A stretch of 64,000 nt of DNA from Tectiglobus sp965247245 (GTDB lineage: Bacteria; Pseudomonadota; Alphaproteobacteria; Rhizobiales; Hyphomicrobiaceae), in assembly GCA_965247245.1 (NCBI GenBank), contig CBDFGV010000003.1, positions 4,402,001-4,466,000 on the forward strand, written 5' to 3'. Below, piece after piece: positions 17,069-26,161 of the stretch (its first letter is position 1; each line of letters begins with the position of its first letter). The position numbers and the translations under genes are program-made. The notes under the pieces are model-generated. The model saw only the letters and a program-made list of their open reading frames with translations. It did no database searches and was not told the origin of the DNA.

Positions 17069-18951
17069 TCTCTGCCTCCCATGTCGTCAGAGCCATCACC
17101 ATATTCCTCATCCTCATGATGAAGGTGGAAGTGCGGCGCAAGAGCGAATTTCACGGTGTGGCCATCATCGACCATGAGGAACGGAGCAACGCGCGCCGCG
17201 ATCATGCCGTGCTCTCCTGCGTGTGACAGATGGAGTTTGCCGGACCCCAGTCGAGACGCGACCGTATCCAGGAAGCGCGAAACACGCGTCTTTGCCCGGG
17301 TCGCTTCTTCGCGCGTGCGTTTGGCCCCCGCTCTCGGCTGTCGACTGACAAAGTCACTGCCTGACTTGCGGAACCACGACAGCAAGTTTCCGAGACGGTC
17401 GAAAACGAGGGTCCCGCCGCATATCAGTTCGGCATTTCGACCGTCGAGGTTGTCGAACCGAGGCCCTGTCAGTCGCACATCTTGACGCCAAACGTATTGG
17501 ACGATGATCTGCTCGGGCAGCCTCGTGCCTCTGTTGTTCATCTTTTTGGCGATGCACACATCATGTATGACAACGTCGACATTGGCCGGGATGAAGAGCT
17601 CCTCACGATTGTCATCGACGAACCGGTAGGCGCTGTCTTTTGAAATTGCCACTTCCTCGATGCTTGGCGGAACGGTCCAACGTGGCGCGTCGGTACGGGC
17701 GCCGTGCTCGCTTAGCTTTTGTGCCTCTTTCGCGCTTAGGATGCCTCGCTTCTTGAATGCATCGATAACAATCTGCCTGTAGCCGTGTTCATCAAACGGG
17801 TTGGCGATTTCATCCCATCGCAGGATGGCATGTGCATAGTCACTGAAGGTGACATCCATCGGGGGTAGCAGATCGAGAGGTTGAACGAAAAGCATAGGAA
17901 CACGCCGCATCATGAACCCGAGCGCCGCCGGTGCGGTATGCTTTTTTCCATCCGATTTCCGCTCCCGCAACTGATATTGTTTTGAGAGCGCAACGATAAT
18001 GTCGAACACGGTTCCCGTCAGAACTTCCGAAATACGATGATGGCTGTCACTGCCGGCGACACTCGACATTTTTCTTTTATTGCGCCCGGACCGAAGATAT
18101 GCCTTGTTGGTAACTGCCTCACCAAACTGCTCTGCTAGATTTGATAAGTAGCTGGGCTTTGAAAGATCGCCCTGCGTTTTGCTGGCTATGTACCCCCGAA
18201 AGCCATTGTTCCTCAGCGACAGCAAGATGGCGGACAAGTCGCCGGTAAACTCATGAAACGCGGCAGTCTCTAGCAGGAGGCTTTCATGCAGAAGCGGTCT
18301 GATGCCGTCCAGAATGGCGTGTCCGAATTCGTGATTGATGATGTCAGTTGAAAGACACGTAAAAATGCGGCTGCGCTTGTTGCTCTGCCAGCTGTCAAAA
18401 TAGTAAAATTGCAATGATTTGCTCTGCCGGTCGTAATATGCATTTTGGCCATAGCCGGCGTGTGGGACAAGTAAGAGACGATTGCCTTCAAATCCCCATC
18501 GTATAGTGCGTCCGAGCCCATGTGAGTTTTCGAAATAATCTAATGCGCGCTGCGCAACGGCCCACAAGTTCACCTGATGGAATTGAGGATTCTTCGCATT
18601 TTTGCGATCGAGTTTCCTGCCCTTGGTATCGACAAAGGCATTGTCCTCTTCTTGCCAAATCGCTGGTGGAATCAAAGTGTCTGCGTCGTTGTTGTAGTCA
18701 ACGACCGCAAACCTGGCGCTTGTCGGACCGTCGGACAGGCCCGGCTCCCAAGTGACATGAAACTGATCGTCAAAGGCGATCTCAGGAGCTTCACGTGCAA
18801 CCCTCGGGTCTTGCAGGTAAGTATCGATCGCAAGTCGGAGGCCAAGCTCGTCCTCTATAGAATCCCAGATCGTATGGCGCGTAGAGTAGAGCTGGATCTT
18901 GACATTCTTGCTCAGTCCCGGAGACCGTTTTGTGTTTTTTCGGCGGGGCAT
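17050..18951 (-). CDS. zinc metalloprotease, gluzincin type
   Basis: A 633-residue protein. The zinc motif HEFGH sits at residues 207-211 in DIINHEFGHAILDGIRP, and a second acidic motif, TAAFHEFTGD, about 23 residues on supplies the third ligand Glu, as in thermolysin-like (M4-type) gluzincins. No signal peptide is seen, so it should act inside the cell. The part after residue 400 has no recognisable domain; the tail ends in a His/Asp/Glu-rich stretch (HFHLHHEDEEYGDGSDD) that may bind metal. The ATG at 18951 is preferred; upstream codons would add a hydrophobic head without a ribosome site. It overlaps the MBL gene downstream. The pairing suggests one protease-nuclease unit, which is an inference. 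Confidence 0.82.
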   Translation of the reverse strand: MPRRKNTKRSPGLSKNVKIQLYSTRHTIWDSIEDELGLRLAIDTYLQDPRVAREAPEIAFDDQFHVTWEPGLSDGPTSARFAVVDYNNDADTLIPPAIWQEEDNAFVDTKGRKLDRKNAKNPQFHQVNLWAVAQRALDYFENSHGLGRTIRWGFEGNRLLLVPHAGYGQNAYYDRQSKSLQFYYFDSWQSNKRSRIFTCLSTDIINHEFGHAILDGIRPLLHESLLLETAAFHEFTGDLSAILLSLRNNGFRGYIASKTQGDLSKPSYLSNLAEQFGEAVTNKAYLRSGRNKRKMSSVAGSDSHHRISEVLTGTVFDIIVALSKQYQLRERKSDGKKHTAPAALGFMMRRVPMLFVQPLDLLPPMDVTFSDYAHAILRWDEIANPFDEHGYRQIVIDAFKKRGILSAKEAQKLSEHGARTDAPRWTVPPSIEEVAISKDSAYRFVDDNREELFIPANVDVVIHDVCIAKKMNNRGTRLPEQIIVQYVWRQDVRLTGPRFDNLDGRNAELICGGTLVFDRLGNLLSWFRKSGSDFVSRQPRAGAKRTREEATRAKTRVSRFLDTVASRLGSGKLHLSHAGEHGMIAARVAPFLMVDDGHTVKFALAPHFHLHHEDEEYGDGSDDMGGREWEISS

Positions 18952-19272
18952 AACGCAACTCAATAGAAAAAAACCAGATTGGAAAATCAGTCTGCCAAGT
19001 ATCGTTACACACTGCAATTAGTCAAATCAATAGATGCAGCTCGTATCGTTAAGGCCTGTTACTTATGCGCTTAAGACTACTTTCCAAGATCACATCACGG
19101 CATCAGCAACCGCCAAATGCATCAAAAACCATGCAACACCTTATCCACAGATTGATGCGTCTTTAGCGCTCACAGCATTGACGCTACAAAACGAACTGCC
19201 GATCGCTGCATCTATATAAACGCGCGCGTATTTTGTTTGTCCTGCGCTTCTTGACATTCAAGATCATATCTT
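18952..19272. other. intergenic region between divergent units
   Basis: This region separates the metalloprotease gene (minus) from the broken lipoprotein gene (plus) and should carry the promoters of both. It holds no supported gene. TATATAAACGCGCGCGTATTT at about 19212-19232 is a local AT/CG alternation without a clear role. Confidence 0.4.
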
Positions 19273-20262
19273 ATGAGATCAATTATATCACCCGTTTTTA
19301 TCGGATTTTTTGTATCAGCTTGCGCTGTCCATCCAATCCCCGATGATGTATTAGAATATAATACCTACAAAATCGTCCGTAACATCCGTTGCGAAGCACG
19401 TTTTGAGGTTTGGAAGCGTGTCCGTGACTTGCTCGATAAATCTCCTTCACCTCACGTTAGGCGATTTTAGCCAGACGCTCTGGTTAAGAACTTGCCAACC
19501 TTATGGAAACATGATCCGGATATCGCTGCTACCGTCGAGCGTTATCGCTTGAGTGCGATCGGTTACGATTTCACCATTGATATATCGGAGTAAAACAACT
19601 TCGGGACCACTGCAGGTGTGGACGTGGTAGCTCCAATTTCCGATAGCCTTTCCAAAACGGAATTTTAGATTGGGGTTTCAGTGCTGGTCTTTCAAATAGT
19701 CGGATCGCCAAGCGTGAATTCAAGACAGTAGAAACTTTTGAAAGTCTCAGTAACCTGGCAAGTACTTGCAAGAAGGTGGATGCGCCAGTTGCGAAGAGTT
19801 TAAAATATCCGCTCACTGGATCCGTAGGAATGGAAAGAGTGATGGGCACATTCATTTGTTTGAGCAAACTTGGGGATGCTAACGACTCGTTCACTGGTAC
19901 GCTAACTTTCACGACGGCGGTCGGAGCCGGAGTGGGGGCTGATATTGCGCTCACACCTATTAAGGGCGGCACCGCCTTCTCAATGCCCAATTGGATCTCA
20001 GCGGTTCTCGACGCCACTTTCACAAAGTCGTGGTTACACTTAAGTTTCCTGACCTTACAAAAAGTCAAACTCTAGCGAAGAGGGGATTTTCATCTTTGGA
20101 AGTGGCGACATTGAAAGCTCACACCATTCGAGCTGTAAAATATGAACGTTGCATTTAGCGAGCCGAAGCGCGGGAAGATGAAGCCAACACATTGAGCCAA
20201 CAAGCGCCTGAGCAATTCTGTGCCTTCCGAACTCTCGATGATGTCAGTTCGTTTTATCGATA
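19273..20262 (+). pseudogene. broken lipoprotein gene
   Basis: The first 65 codons give a lipoprotein signal (VFIGFFVSAC) followed by HPIPDDVLEYNTYKIVRNIRCEARF, the opening of a lipoprotein type common in Bradyrhizobium-like genomes. After a stop at 19468, related sequence continues in shifted frames: AIGYDFTIDISE near 19556-19591, YPLTGSVGMERVMGTFICL and LTFTTAVGAGVG at 19806-19940, then KVVVTLKFPDLTKSQTL and EQFCAFRTLDDVSSFYR up to the stop at 20262. At least three frameshifts and several stops separate these pieces. The gene is dead. Its family function is unknown to me. Confidence 0.7.
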
Positions 20263-20311
20263 GCAACGAGTAAACCGCTGGCTTGGAACACAAACCGATG
20301 TAGATTCCGCC

Positions 20312-21475
20312 TTAGACCACAATGTCGATGTGTGTTGCACCAGCAGCAGGCCAATGGAGCACTTTGTTGCGCCCTTGAACGGATAGCAGCTCATCGAGTT
20401 TTTTGTCGTTGCCGTGCTTCTTGAACGGTTTACTCGCTTTCAGTTCGTCGGGCCCGTATGTCATGTGAATTTGGTAGTCAAGCTCTGGGCGTGCCGTGAA
20501 CAACATCTCCAGCATTGCTGGCTCTGGATTTCCGTGACCACCATTTCCACAAACAACATAATGGTCGGCGGTCACCCGCTGAAAAAATTCTGGCGAAACA
20601 TTACGATCGCTACCATGATGCGGCAGTTTCAGAATGTCGAAGTGTACTTTCTCTTTAGGTTCAAGCAGTTTTGTATTCTCAAGCCAAGTAAGAATCATAT
20701 CGCCACGCGCATCGCCGGTGAGCAATGCTCTCTTCTCGCCGACTTGGGCAACTGCCACAATACTCGCAAGATTGCTGATCGACGTGTCAAGAGATGCTGC
20801 CGCCGCCGTGGCAAGGCCGCCCTCGGCCTTTAAAATTTTGGCGAGGTCATTTTTCCATTTTTCCCGTAGGTCATCGACTTCAGCCTGGGTCGGGCCAATG
20901 ACAGAAATTGCCAGTTGTTCGCGCTTCCAGGGCAGTTCTGCGCCATCTTGAAGAGCAATTCTGCTCTTAAAGCGCTTATTCAGATCAACGTTCAACGTCT
21001 TAAGGTCGAGGCGGAGTTGGCGCCCTTGCGCGACGCTGGAAAGCACAAGTCTCGACTCGTGCGGATCGAAGCCTGGACCGATCAACTCATCAAATGCACT
21101 GGCTACCGATGCCGATGAAGATTTGATCTGATTGGAAGATCCACCGCCACTGCTGGCTATCATGTCAGAAAAGCTATTGTGCCAAGCCCGATCGATGCGC
21201 ACTAACGGTTCCCGATCTTCGTCTCTAGCTTCGAGAAGTTCGGCCGTTAGATCAAGTATCCCATCAATATGGTCAGCATCTATATGGCTGACAATCAAAA
21301 GGTCAATGCGTGGTTGATCTTCTCCATCTCGTTCCAGTGACCGCAGTTCTTGTCGCAATGCTTGATAGTAAACGCCGGATGGGCCGCCATCGATCAGTAC
21401 TTTCACACCGCCGGAAAACAGAAGCAGCGCATCCCCGTGCTTAGCCTTGATGGCACGCAGCGTTAAGTTGGACAT
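20312..21475 (-). CDS. ComEC-like metallo-beta-lactamase-fold hydrolase, second copy
   Basis: A 387-residue soluble MBL-fold protein. Its metal motif is HIDADH (residues 64-69), the HxDxDH form usual for ComEC-type proteins, unlike the HEHADH of the MBL protein at 15719-17068. Asp in LLTGDARGDM and His-His in LKLPHHGSDRN complete the site. After the fold comes a GNGGHGNPEPAMLEML segment also typical of ComEC C-terminal domains. GGGAG precedes the ATG. It starts 27 bases after the stop of the large subtilase and is the last gene of the patatin-S8-MBL set. There is no signal peptide and no membrane helix. A nuclease or nucleotide-hydrolase role is likely from family, but unproven. Confidence 0.9.
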   Translation of the reverse strand: MSNLTLRAIKAKHGDALLLFSGGVKVLIDGGPSGVYYQALRQELRSLERDGEDQPRIDLLIVSHIDADHIDGILDLTAELLEARDEDREPLVRIDRAWHNSFSDMIASSGGGSSNQIKSSSASVASAFDELIGPGFDPHESRLVLSSVAQGRQLRLDLKTLNVDLNKRFKSRIALQDGAELPWKREQLAISVIGPTQAEVDDLREKWKNDLAKILKAEGGLATAAAASLDTSISNLASIVAVAQVGEKRALLTGDARGDMILTWLENTKLLEPKEKVHFDILKLPHHGSDRNVSPEFFQRVTADHYVVCGNGGHGNPEPAMLEMLFTARPELDYQIHMTYGPDELKASKPFKKHGNDKKLDELLSVQGRNKVLHWPAAGATHIDIVV

Positions 21476-21502
21476 AGCGACTCCCCTCGATTCCCGTTCT
21501 GG

Positions 21503-23800
21503 TTAAACAAATTGCAAGGCCCTCAAAGCATCTACCAATCCGCTTCCCTGAAAGTATCGCTCACGTCCTAAGTCTGTTGCGGTCGTGCAAATAATCTCTT
21601 TTATTCTTGTAGGTTGCCCGATCAGTTCGGTGTGTCGCGCCATTAACATTGCGGCGACACCACTCACATGCGGCGCCGCCATGCTTGTGCCGTCTTTAAA
21701 CTCGGCCCGTCCATTAAGCGTCGGTCCTTTGATCTTTTCGCCCGGAGCGACCACATCCGGCTTGCTTCGGCCATCACCCGTTGGACCGCGGCTTGAGAAA
21801 TAGCTGACGCCGTATTCGTGAGGACGCTTACGATGCGTGGAGCCAACCGTAATGACGCTTTCCGTGTTGCCTGGATCAGTAATCGATGCGGATTTGAAAC
21901 TATCATTGATCGAGATCTGATCCATGGTGGTCATCTCAAAACCTCGGTTGCCCGCCGCAGCAACGATCACCATTCCAAGTGCAGTCGCCTCGTCGCATTC
22001 TTCGCATATCGGTGTCTGACCGCATGCATATCTTTGCACTTCATGAATGAGCGATAGACTGAGATTGGCTCCATGGACCCGCATCGTACCCGCGCGCGAA
22101 TTCATCCAGCGCAGGAACTGAATTGCCGCAACAAGTTCAAACTCATCCGTCAGGCCATCATCACGAAACACGCGAACATCGATAAGGTTGATATCCGGGC
22201 AGACACCCTGCATCCGACGCGTCCTCTGCGCGAGTGGTAAGTCGCGTTCGTTGTCGAGATCAGCAATCCAATCGGCCCCGAGGATACCGGCTACATGCGT
22301 TCCATGATCGTTTTCTGGGATCGTAGGGTTCTCGTGCACTATGAACGGCTCAAGATCCTGCCAGTTTATGTCTTTGCCCGACCTTATGCGGGCTCGCAGT
22401 TCGGCCAAGATCTCCTTCGCTTCGTCGCGCTTGGTCAATTGTGAACCGTCTTTGCGCAGCGGCCTTTTATCCGGCAGTCGCGCGGCGATCTCTAGTTCGA
22501 TTCTGTTTCGTCGGTCCTCTTCGTCAGGATCAGTTTCAATGTCGAAATCTAGTGTCTCTCTCAGGCGAGTGAAATCCAGCGTTTTTTTGACACGGTGTTC
22601 TTTCAGATCATCAACCGAAATTCTGTTCGCACGGCCATCCTTATTGTTGGCGGCCTTCTTCTTATTGCGTCGTGCCTTTTCTCTTCGAACTTCCTCTTCG
22701 TATTCACTTGAAGTGACCCTGAAAGCCGGGTGACCTTGATCGATGCCGCTATCAAGAATAGCCCAGGTTATGTTGCTGCAACTGACATCGAAAAGCCGGT
22801 TGGCGGCGTCAGCCTTCACTGTGTGAGACGATTTGTTGATCGCTAGATGAATCGGACGATTTTTGGTGATTCGCCAGATATCTGTTCGCTTGGAGGCTTC
22901 GTCGTCAGGGTCCCAGTGGTTGTAGATTTGCAGGAAGGACGCCGCAATCTCTTGGCGAGATTGCGTTGCGTAATCCAACGACAACGACGTTTTTCTTAGC
23001 TCGTTCTTTCGCTCTTCAGATGTCGTGATTTCGGTTGCAAGTCCGGCGGTGTCTCTTGCGCGCACTGCAAGCTCGTTATTAAGGCGCACGCCTAGGTTGT
23101 TCTGATTGCCGTCATCCGACAAGATGGGCTGGCCGCTGAAGAAACAATCAGAAACGACACCTGCAATACGAACCATCCACGAAAACTCAGCGGGAAACAT
23201 GCCGACGTATGACTTGCGGTTCGCATCATACTTATCGTGAAAATACTTTGGTGAGTTGGGATCTCGAGCACGCTCAATTTCCCAACGCATCATCATCAAT
23301 GCGTCTGTCAGGTCTGCTTCGCGACCGCTTCCTGGATGCGGAAATTGTTTCTGCCAATCCCGATCGCTAAGTGAAAGATCATTCTCAAATCGATCCGCAG
23401 CATCAACGATTGTATCTTTCATTTCGTGCCACCAGGGCGTAAGCGGCAGCACGTTACGCATCATTTCGTCAAAGTACAGGCGAACTGCAATCTGCCCTGG
23501 AATATAGGACACCCTTACACGATCGCGTTGGCCGATGGGGTCGAAGACTTTCTTTTGTCTTTGCTTATCGCGCAGGTGGCCGATCAACTCGCGAAGCTTG
23601 TGCGCGGCGGGGCCGGTTTCGCCGTTTTTGTTTACCGTCAAGATCAGTTCGTGCTGTTTATGCGGTTCTAGCGCATAGCACTGCCAGACAGCCGGCAATA
23701 TTGGACTATCTTGCGTAAAGCGAAAGCCACCCGGTGTTTCAAACAGTAGTGCGTTCAGGAAGGATAATTTCCGTTCATTTACATTTGAAGATGACGCCAT
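21503..23800 (-). CDS. large subtilisin-like serine protease (peptidase S8) with N-terminal domain and internal insertion
   Basis: A 765-residue protease. Catalytic residues are Asp349 (AILDSGIDQGHPAF), His498 (DHGTHVAGILG), Asn617 (AAAGNRG) and Ser705 (DGTSMAAPHVSG). The first 310 residues form an unassigned domain; there is no signal peptide. Between Asp and His lie about 150 residues instead of the usual 30-40, made of highly charged, coiled-looking sequence (RREKARRNKKKAANNKDGR, later AKEILAELRARIRS). It is the middle gene of patatin-S8-MBL. An intracellular protease regulated by its own N-domain or insertion is plausible; proteolytic activation of a neighbour is speculation. Confidence 0.9.
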   Translation of the reverse strand: MASSSNVNERKLSFLNALLFETPGGFRFTQDSPILPAVWQCYALEPHKQHELILTVNKNGETGPAAHKLRELIGHLRDKQRQKKVFDPIGQRDRVRVSYIPGQIAVRLYFDEMMRNVLPLTPWWHEMKDTIVDAADRFENDLSLSDRDWQKQFPHPGSGREADLTDALMMMRWEIERARDPNSPKYFHDKYDANRKSYVGMFPAEFSWMVRIAGVVSDCFFSGQPILSDDGNQNNLGVRLNNELAVRARDTAGLATEITTSEERKNELRKTSLSLDYATQSRQEIAASFLQIYNHWDPDDEASKRTDIWRITKNRPIHLAINKSSHTVKADAANRLFDVSCSNITWAILDSGIDQGHPAFRVTSSEYEEEVRREKARRNKKKAANNKDGRANRISVDDLKEHRVKKTLDFTRLRETLDFDIETDPDEEDRRNRIELEIAARLPDKRPLRKDGSQLTKRDEAKEILAELRARIRSGKDINWQDLEPFIVHENPTIPENDHGTHVAGILGADWIADLDNERDLPLAQRTRRMQGVCPDINLIDVRVFRDDGLTDEFELVAAIQFLRWMNSRAGTMRVHGANLSLSLIHEVQRYACGQTPICEECDEATALGMVIVAAAGNRGFEMTTMDQISINDSFKSASITDPGNTESVITVGSTHRKRPHEYGVSYFSSRGPTGDGRSKPDVVAPGEKIKGPTLNGRAEFKDGTSMAAPHVSGVAAMLMARHTELIGQPTRIKEIICTTATDLGRERYFQGSGLVDALRALQFV

Positions 23801-23938
23801 GATCTTTGCAACAATTCGTTAGAGTAACAATTACGTCGATGAACGCCCGATCTTCGGTTCGCAGCAACGGCAACTGTATCAATTTTGTCAGGCGCAAAGC
23901 GCAATAGGCTTGGCTGTGGTAAACGCTCTACGGTTTCT

Positions 23939-25105
23939 TTAGAATAATGGGTCAGGCAAGCCCTTCGGTGGCGGGATGTTCAATCCTATCGCACAGAGAT
24001 CGGAGGTGCCGCGCAACCCGGCGTTACAGTGATCATAGCCAGCACGAATCAGCAACACCTGCTCATCTCCTGTAAACTCGTTAAGCCTAGTGCGGAACGT
24101 TTTGGCATAATCGAGTTCAGAGTCTGAAAGACCGGCCTGATCGTTGCAAACATAATTGGCAAGCGTCGTCTGCAATCCCCAAAGTGCGCCCCGCCGATGT
24201 CCAGTTTTGTAGGCTTGGACAATAATGCGCTCGCGCATCGCTTCCTGTTGATCCATCAGGATGTCGATGGTCCGGCGCATCTGAGAGAGCCAGTCCGAGT
24301 CTGGATCGGCAATGTCAGCAAAGGGGCGTGATGCGTTGCTAATCAGAACGGTTTTCAGGCGCTTCCAAACGGGTTCCACGCCCAAGTTGTCATATACGCC
24401 ACCGTCCGTCAGCACGATTCTATTTGAATACGGCGGCGTATTGAGATCGCTACCCTCCATTTCCTGGACGTTGTAGTCACTGAGATCGAAATTGACCGGC
24501 GAAAGAAATGGTGGAAACGCTGACGATGCCGCGACGACTTTCGACAGTGGGAGGCCCGGTGCATCAATGCGTCCGACGCGCCAGTCAGCAGCGTACTGCT
24601 TTGCAAAACGCCAGTTGCGTCCACTCATCTGACTACATGAATTGAAGACAAATCGGGGCTTGTCCGGCAAATCCTGGAGTGTCTTCTCGCCGGCGAAGTT
24701 GTCCGCGTATGATTCAGCAATACCATCTGCTGCAGTGCGAAATGGCAAGAGCCCTTTGAAGCCAGCTTCCGCATCAATCGCATCTGCCGTCTGCGCACGC
24801 ACAAGGGGTAAGAAAAGTTCCTGCAAATTGGTTGCGACAGCGCCAGTGCGTGCAACCTCCTGCCATTCGAGCTTAGCCCATATTACCGCTAAAGCACCGG
24901 CAGCAATTGAGCCACCTGAAACCGACGATATGCGATCAATTCGCCCTAGTAATCCTGCCTCATTTAATCGCAGGAGTGCACCGGCGTGAAAGAGTGTCGC
25001 TCTATACCCGCCACCTGATAAGCAAAGCCCAATGCCATCTTCAAGTCTGTCTCCATCAAGGAAATGGGTTGGTGAGCTCTGTGCCCCGTCCGCCGAACCT
25101 GACAT
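23939..25105 (-). CDS. patatin-like phospholipase
   Basis: A 388-residue hydrolase that should cleave acyl chains from membrane lipids. The oxyanion loop is GGGYR (residues 31-35), the nucleophile is Ser63 in SSVSGGS, and the catalytic Asp is in LTDGGVYDNLG, so the Ser-Asp dyad is complete. No signal peptide is present. It is the first gene of a likely three-gene unit, 138 bases before the large S8 gene. Patatins are effectors in several anti-phage systems, such as some CBASS loci, where they degrade the membrane. That makes a conflict role for this cluster attractive, but no cyclase or NTPase sensor is visible here. Confidence 0.92.
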   Translation of the reverse strand: MSGSADGAQSSPTHFLDGDRLEDGIGLCLSGGGYRATLFHAGALLRLNEAGLLGRIDRISSVSGGSIAAGALAVIWAKLEWQEVARTGAVATNLQELFLPLVRAQTADAIDAEAGFKGLLPFRTAADGIAESYADNFAGEKTLQDLPDKPRFVFNSCSQMSGRNWRFAKQYAADWRVGRIDAPGLPLSKVVAASSAFPPFLSPVNFDLSDYNVQEMEGSDLNTPPYSNRIVLTDGGVYDNLGVEPVWKRLKTVLISNASRPFADIADPDSDWLSQMRRTIDILMDQQEAMRERIIVQAYKTGHRRGALWGLQTTLANYVCNDQAGLSDSELDYAKTFRTRLNEFTGDEQVLLIRAGYDHCNAGLRGTSDLCAIGLNIPPPKGLPDPLF

Positions 25106-25813
25106 TTAAAATCTATCCCAAAACAATATTATACTGCAGAAAATACTCTATAAGGTTGAGGCTGCCATGATGGCAAGCTGAGGTCAACCAGCCTGCCAAT
25201 TGTCGTTCTGATGTTCTCGGGCGGGACCGATACCGTATGCGAATTCCATCACTTTGAGAAAAATTGAGGCGGTAAACGCGATAAAACTAAATAGTTTTGG
25301 CGTCAAAGCGTTTGGCTTTCGTGGCATAGAATAACAATTACTTGCGGATGTGTCCTAGCTCCCCAAACTGCGTCATCGTTTAATGATGGACTGAGAAGCG
25401 TTTGTGGTGCTCTGTCTGGCGCCCGCGCCTCACGAGTAGCGAGTCAACTGGCCAGCATAGGGTTATCGTTTAACATGAACCATTCGAGATGGCGCCCACA
25501 TGTAGCAGATCGAAACCATAGCCAACAATCTCACCAAATACGTCTTATAGGTTCATGGCGCTAGAAAAACTGCGCCGCAACCTGGTGAATGCGTTCTTTG
25601 AAAGGCCGGGACCGTGCCTGATTGGCATTGCGCCAGCGCAACTGGCCACCATTGGACGCGTGAACTAGTCAAGCTTGGGTCATGACATTGGACTAGCAGG
25701 TAGAAGTAAGAGAGCTCAATTTACTTGATACTAGTGCGTTCGCCGCTCGAATCTGGAATCCTTCCGTATCTGAGACAGTGTAATGGTATGTACGGCGGTT
25801 TGACGTCTACCGT
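25106..25813. other. 700-base stretch without a supported gene
   Basis: This includes the promoter region of the patatin operon. A 37-codon frame at about 25556-25669 and other short frames lack support. A small imperfect palindrome, CATCgtttaATGATG, is at about 25374. Otherwise I see nothing. Confidence 0.4.
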
Positions 25814-25993
25814 TTATGATCCGCATTTGCTGCAGCGTACCCGCTTCTTGAGGCCAGGGCAATTCAGTGATGGGGCCAAGCCATGCACACTTGCAATTTC
25901 CTCCACCTCATGACAGCAGTTCCTACAATACATCCAGACATGTTTTCCCTCAGCCTCTAATTCGCCGTTTATAGGCGGTGGCGAGTGTTTCAT
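25814..25993 (-). CDS. small zinc-ribbon protein, possibly truncated
   Basis: A 59-residue frame. It has a CxxC pair in YCRNCCHEV and a second pair, RCSKCGS, at the very end, the layout of small zinc-ribbon proteins common in Hyphomicrobiales. The ATG at 25993 follows AGAGGG by five bases. In this family CGS is normally followed by a short basic tail (roughly R/K-x-V-D-x-R/K-P); here a TAA comes directly after CGS, and the next codons read TVDVKPPY, so a stop mutation may have cut the gene short. The function is unknown. Confidence 0.42.
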   Translation of the reverse strand: MKHSPPPINGELEAEGKHVWMYCRNCCHEVEEIASVHGLAPSLNCPGLKKRVRCSKCGS

Positions 25994-26161
25994 GGAACCC
26001 TCTGAATAAGACTTGCCTGTCACCCCGTTCAGATTGCCAGAGGAGTTCTTCACTGAAGTCAAGGAAAAGAATGCGGCTGTCCGATTGAAACTAGATCTGT
26101 CGGTTTGCCTGTCAATTGAGCGGTTTACTGGGTGTGCACCTGTGATAGTCTTGCTTCAACC

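Noticed and set aside
13607..25105. CBASS or AVAST locus
   Set aside because: Patatin, MBL and proteases are present, but no CD-NTase, STAND NTPase or TIR/SMODS-type sensor was found in the cluster or its neighbours.
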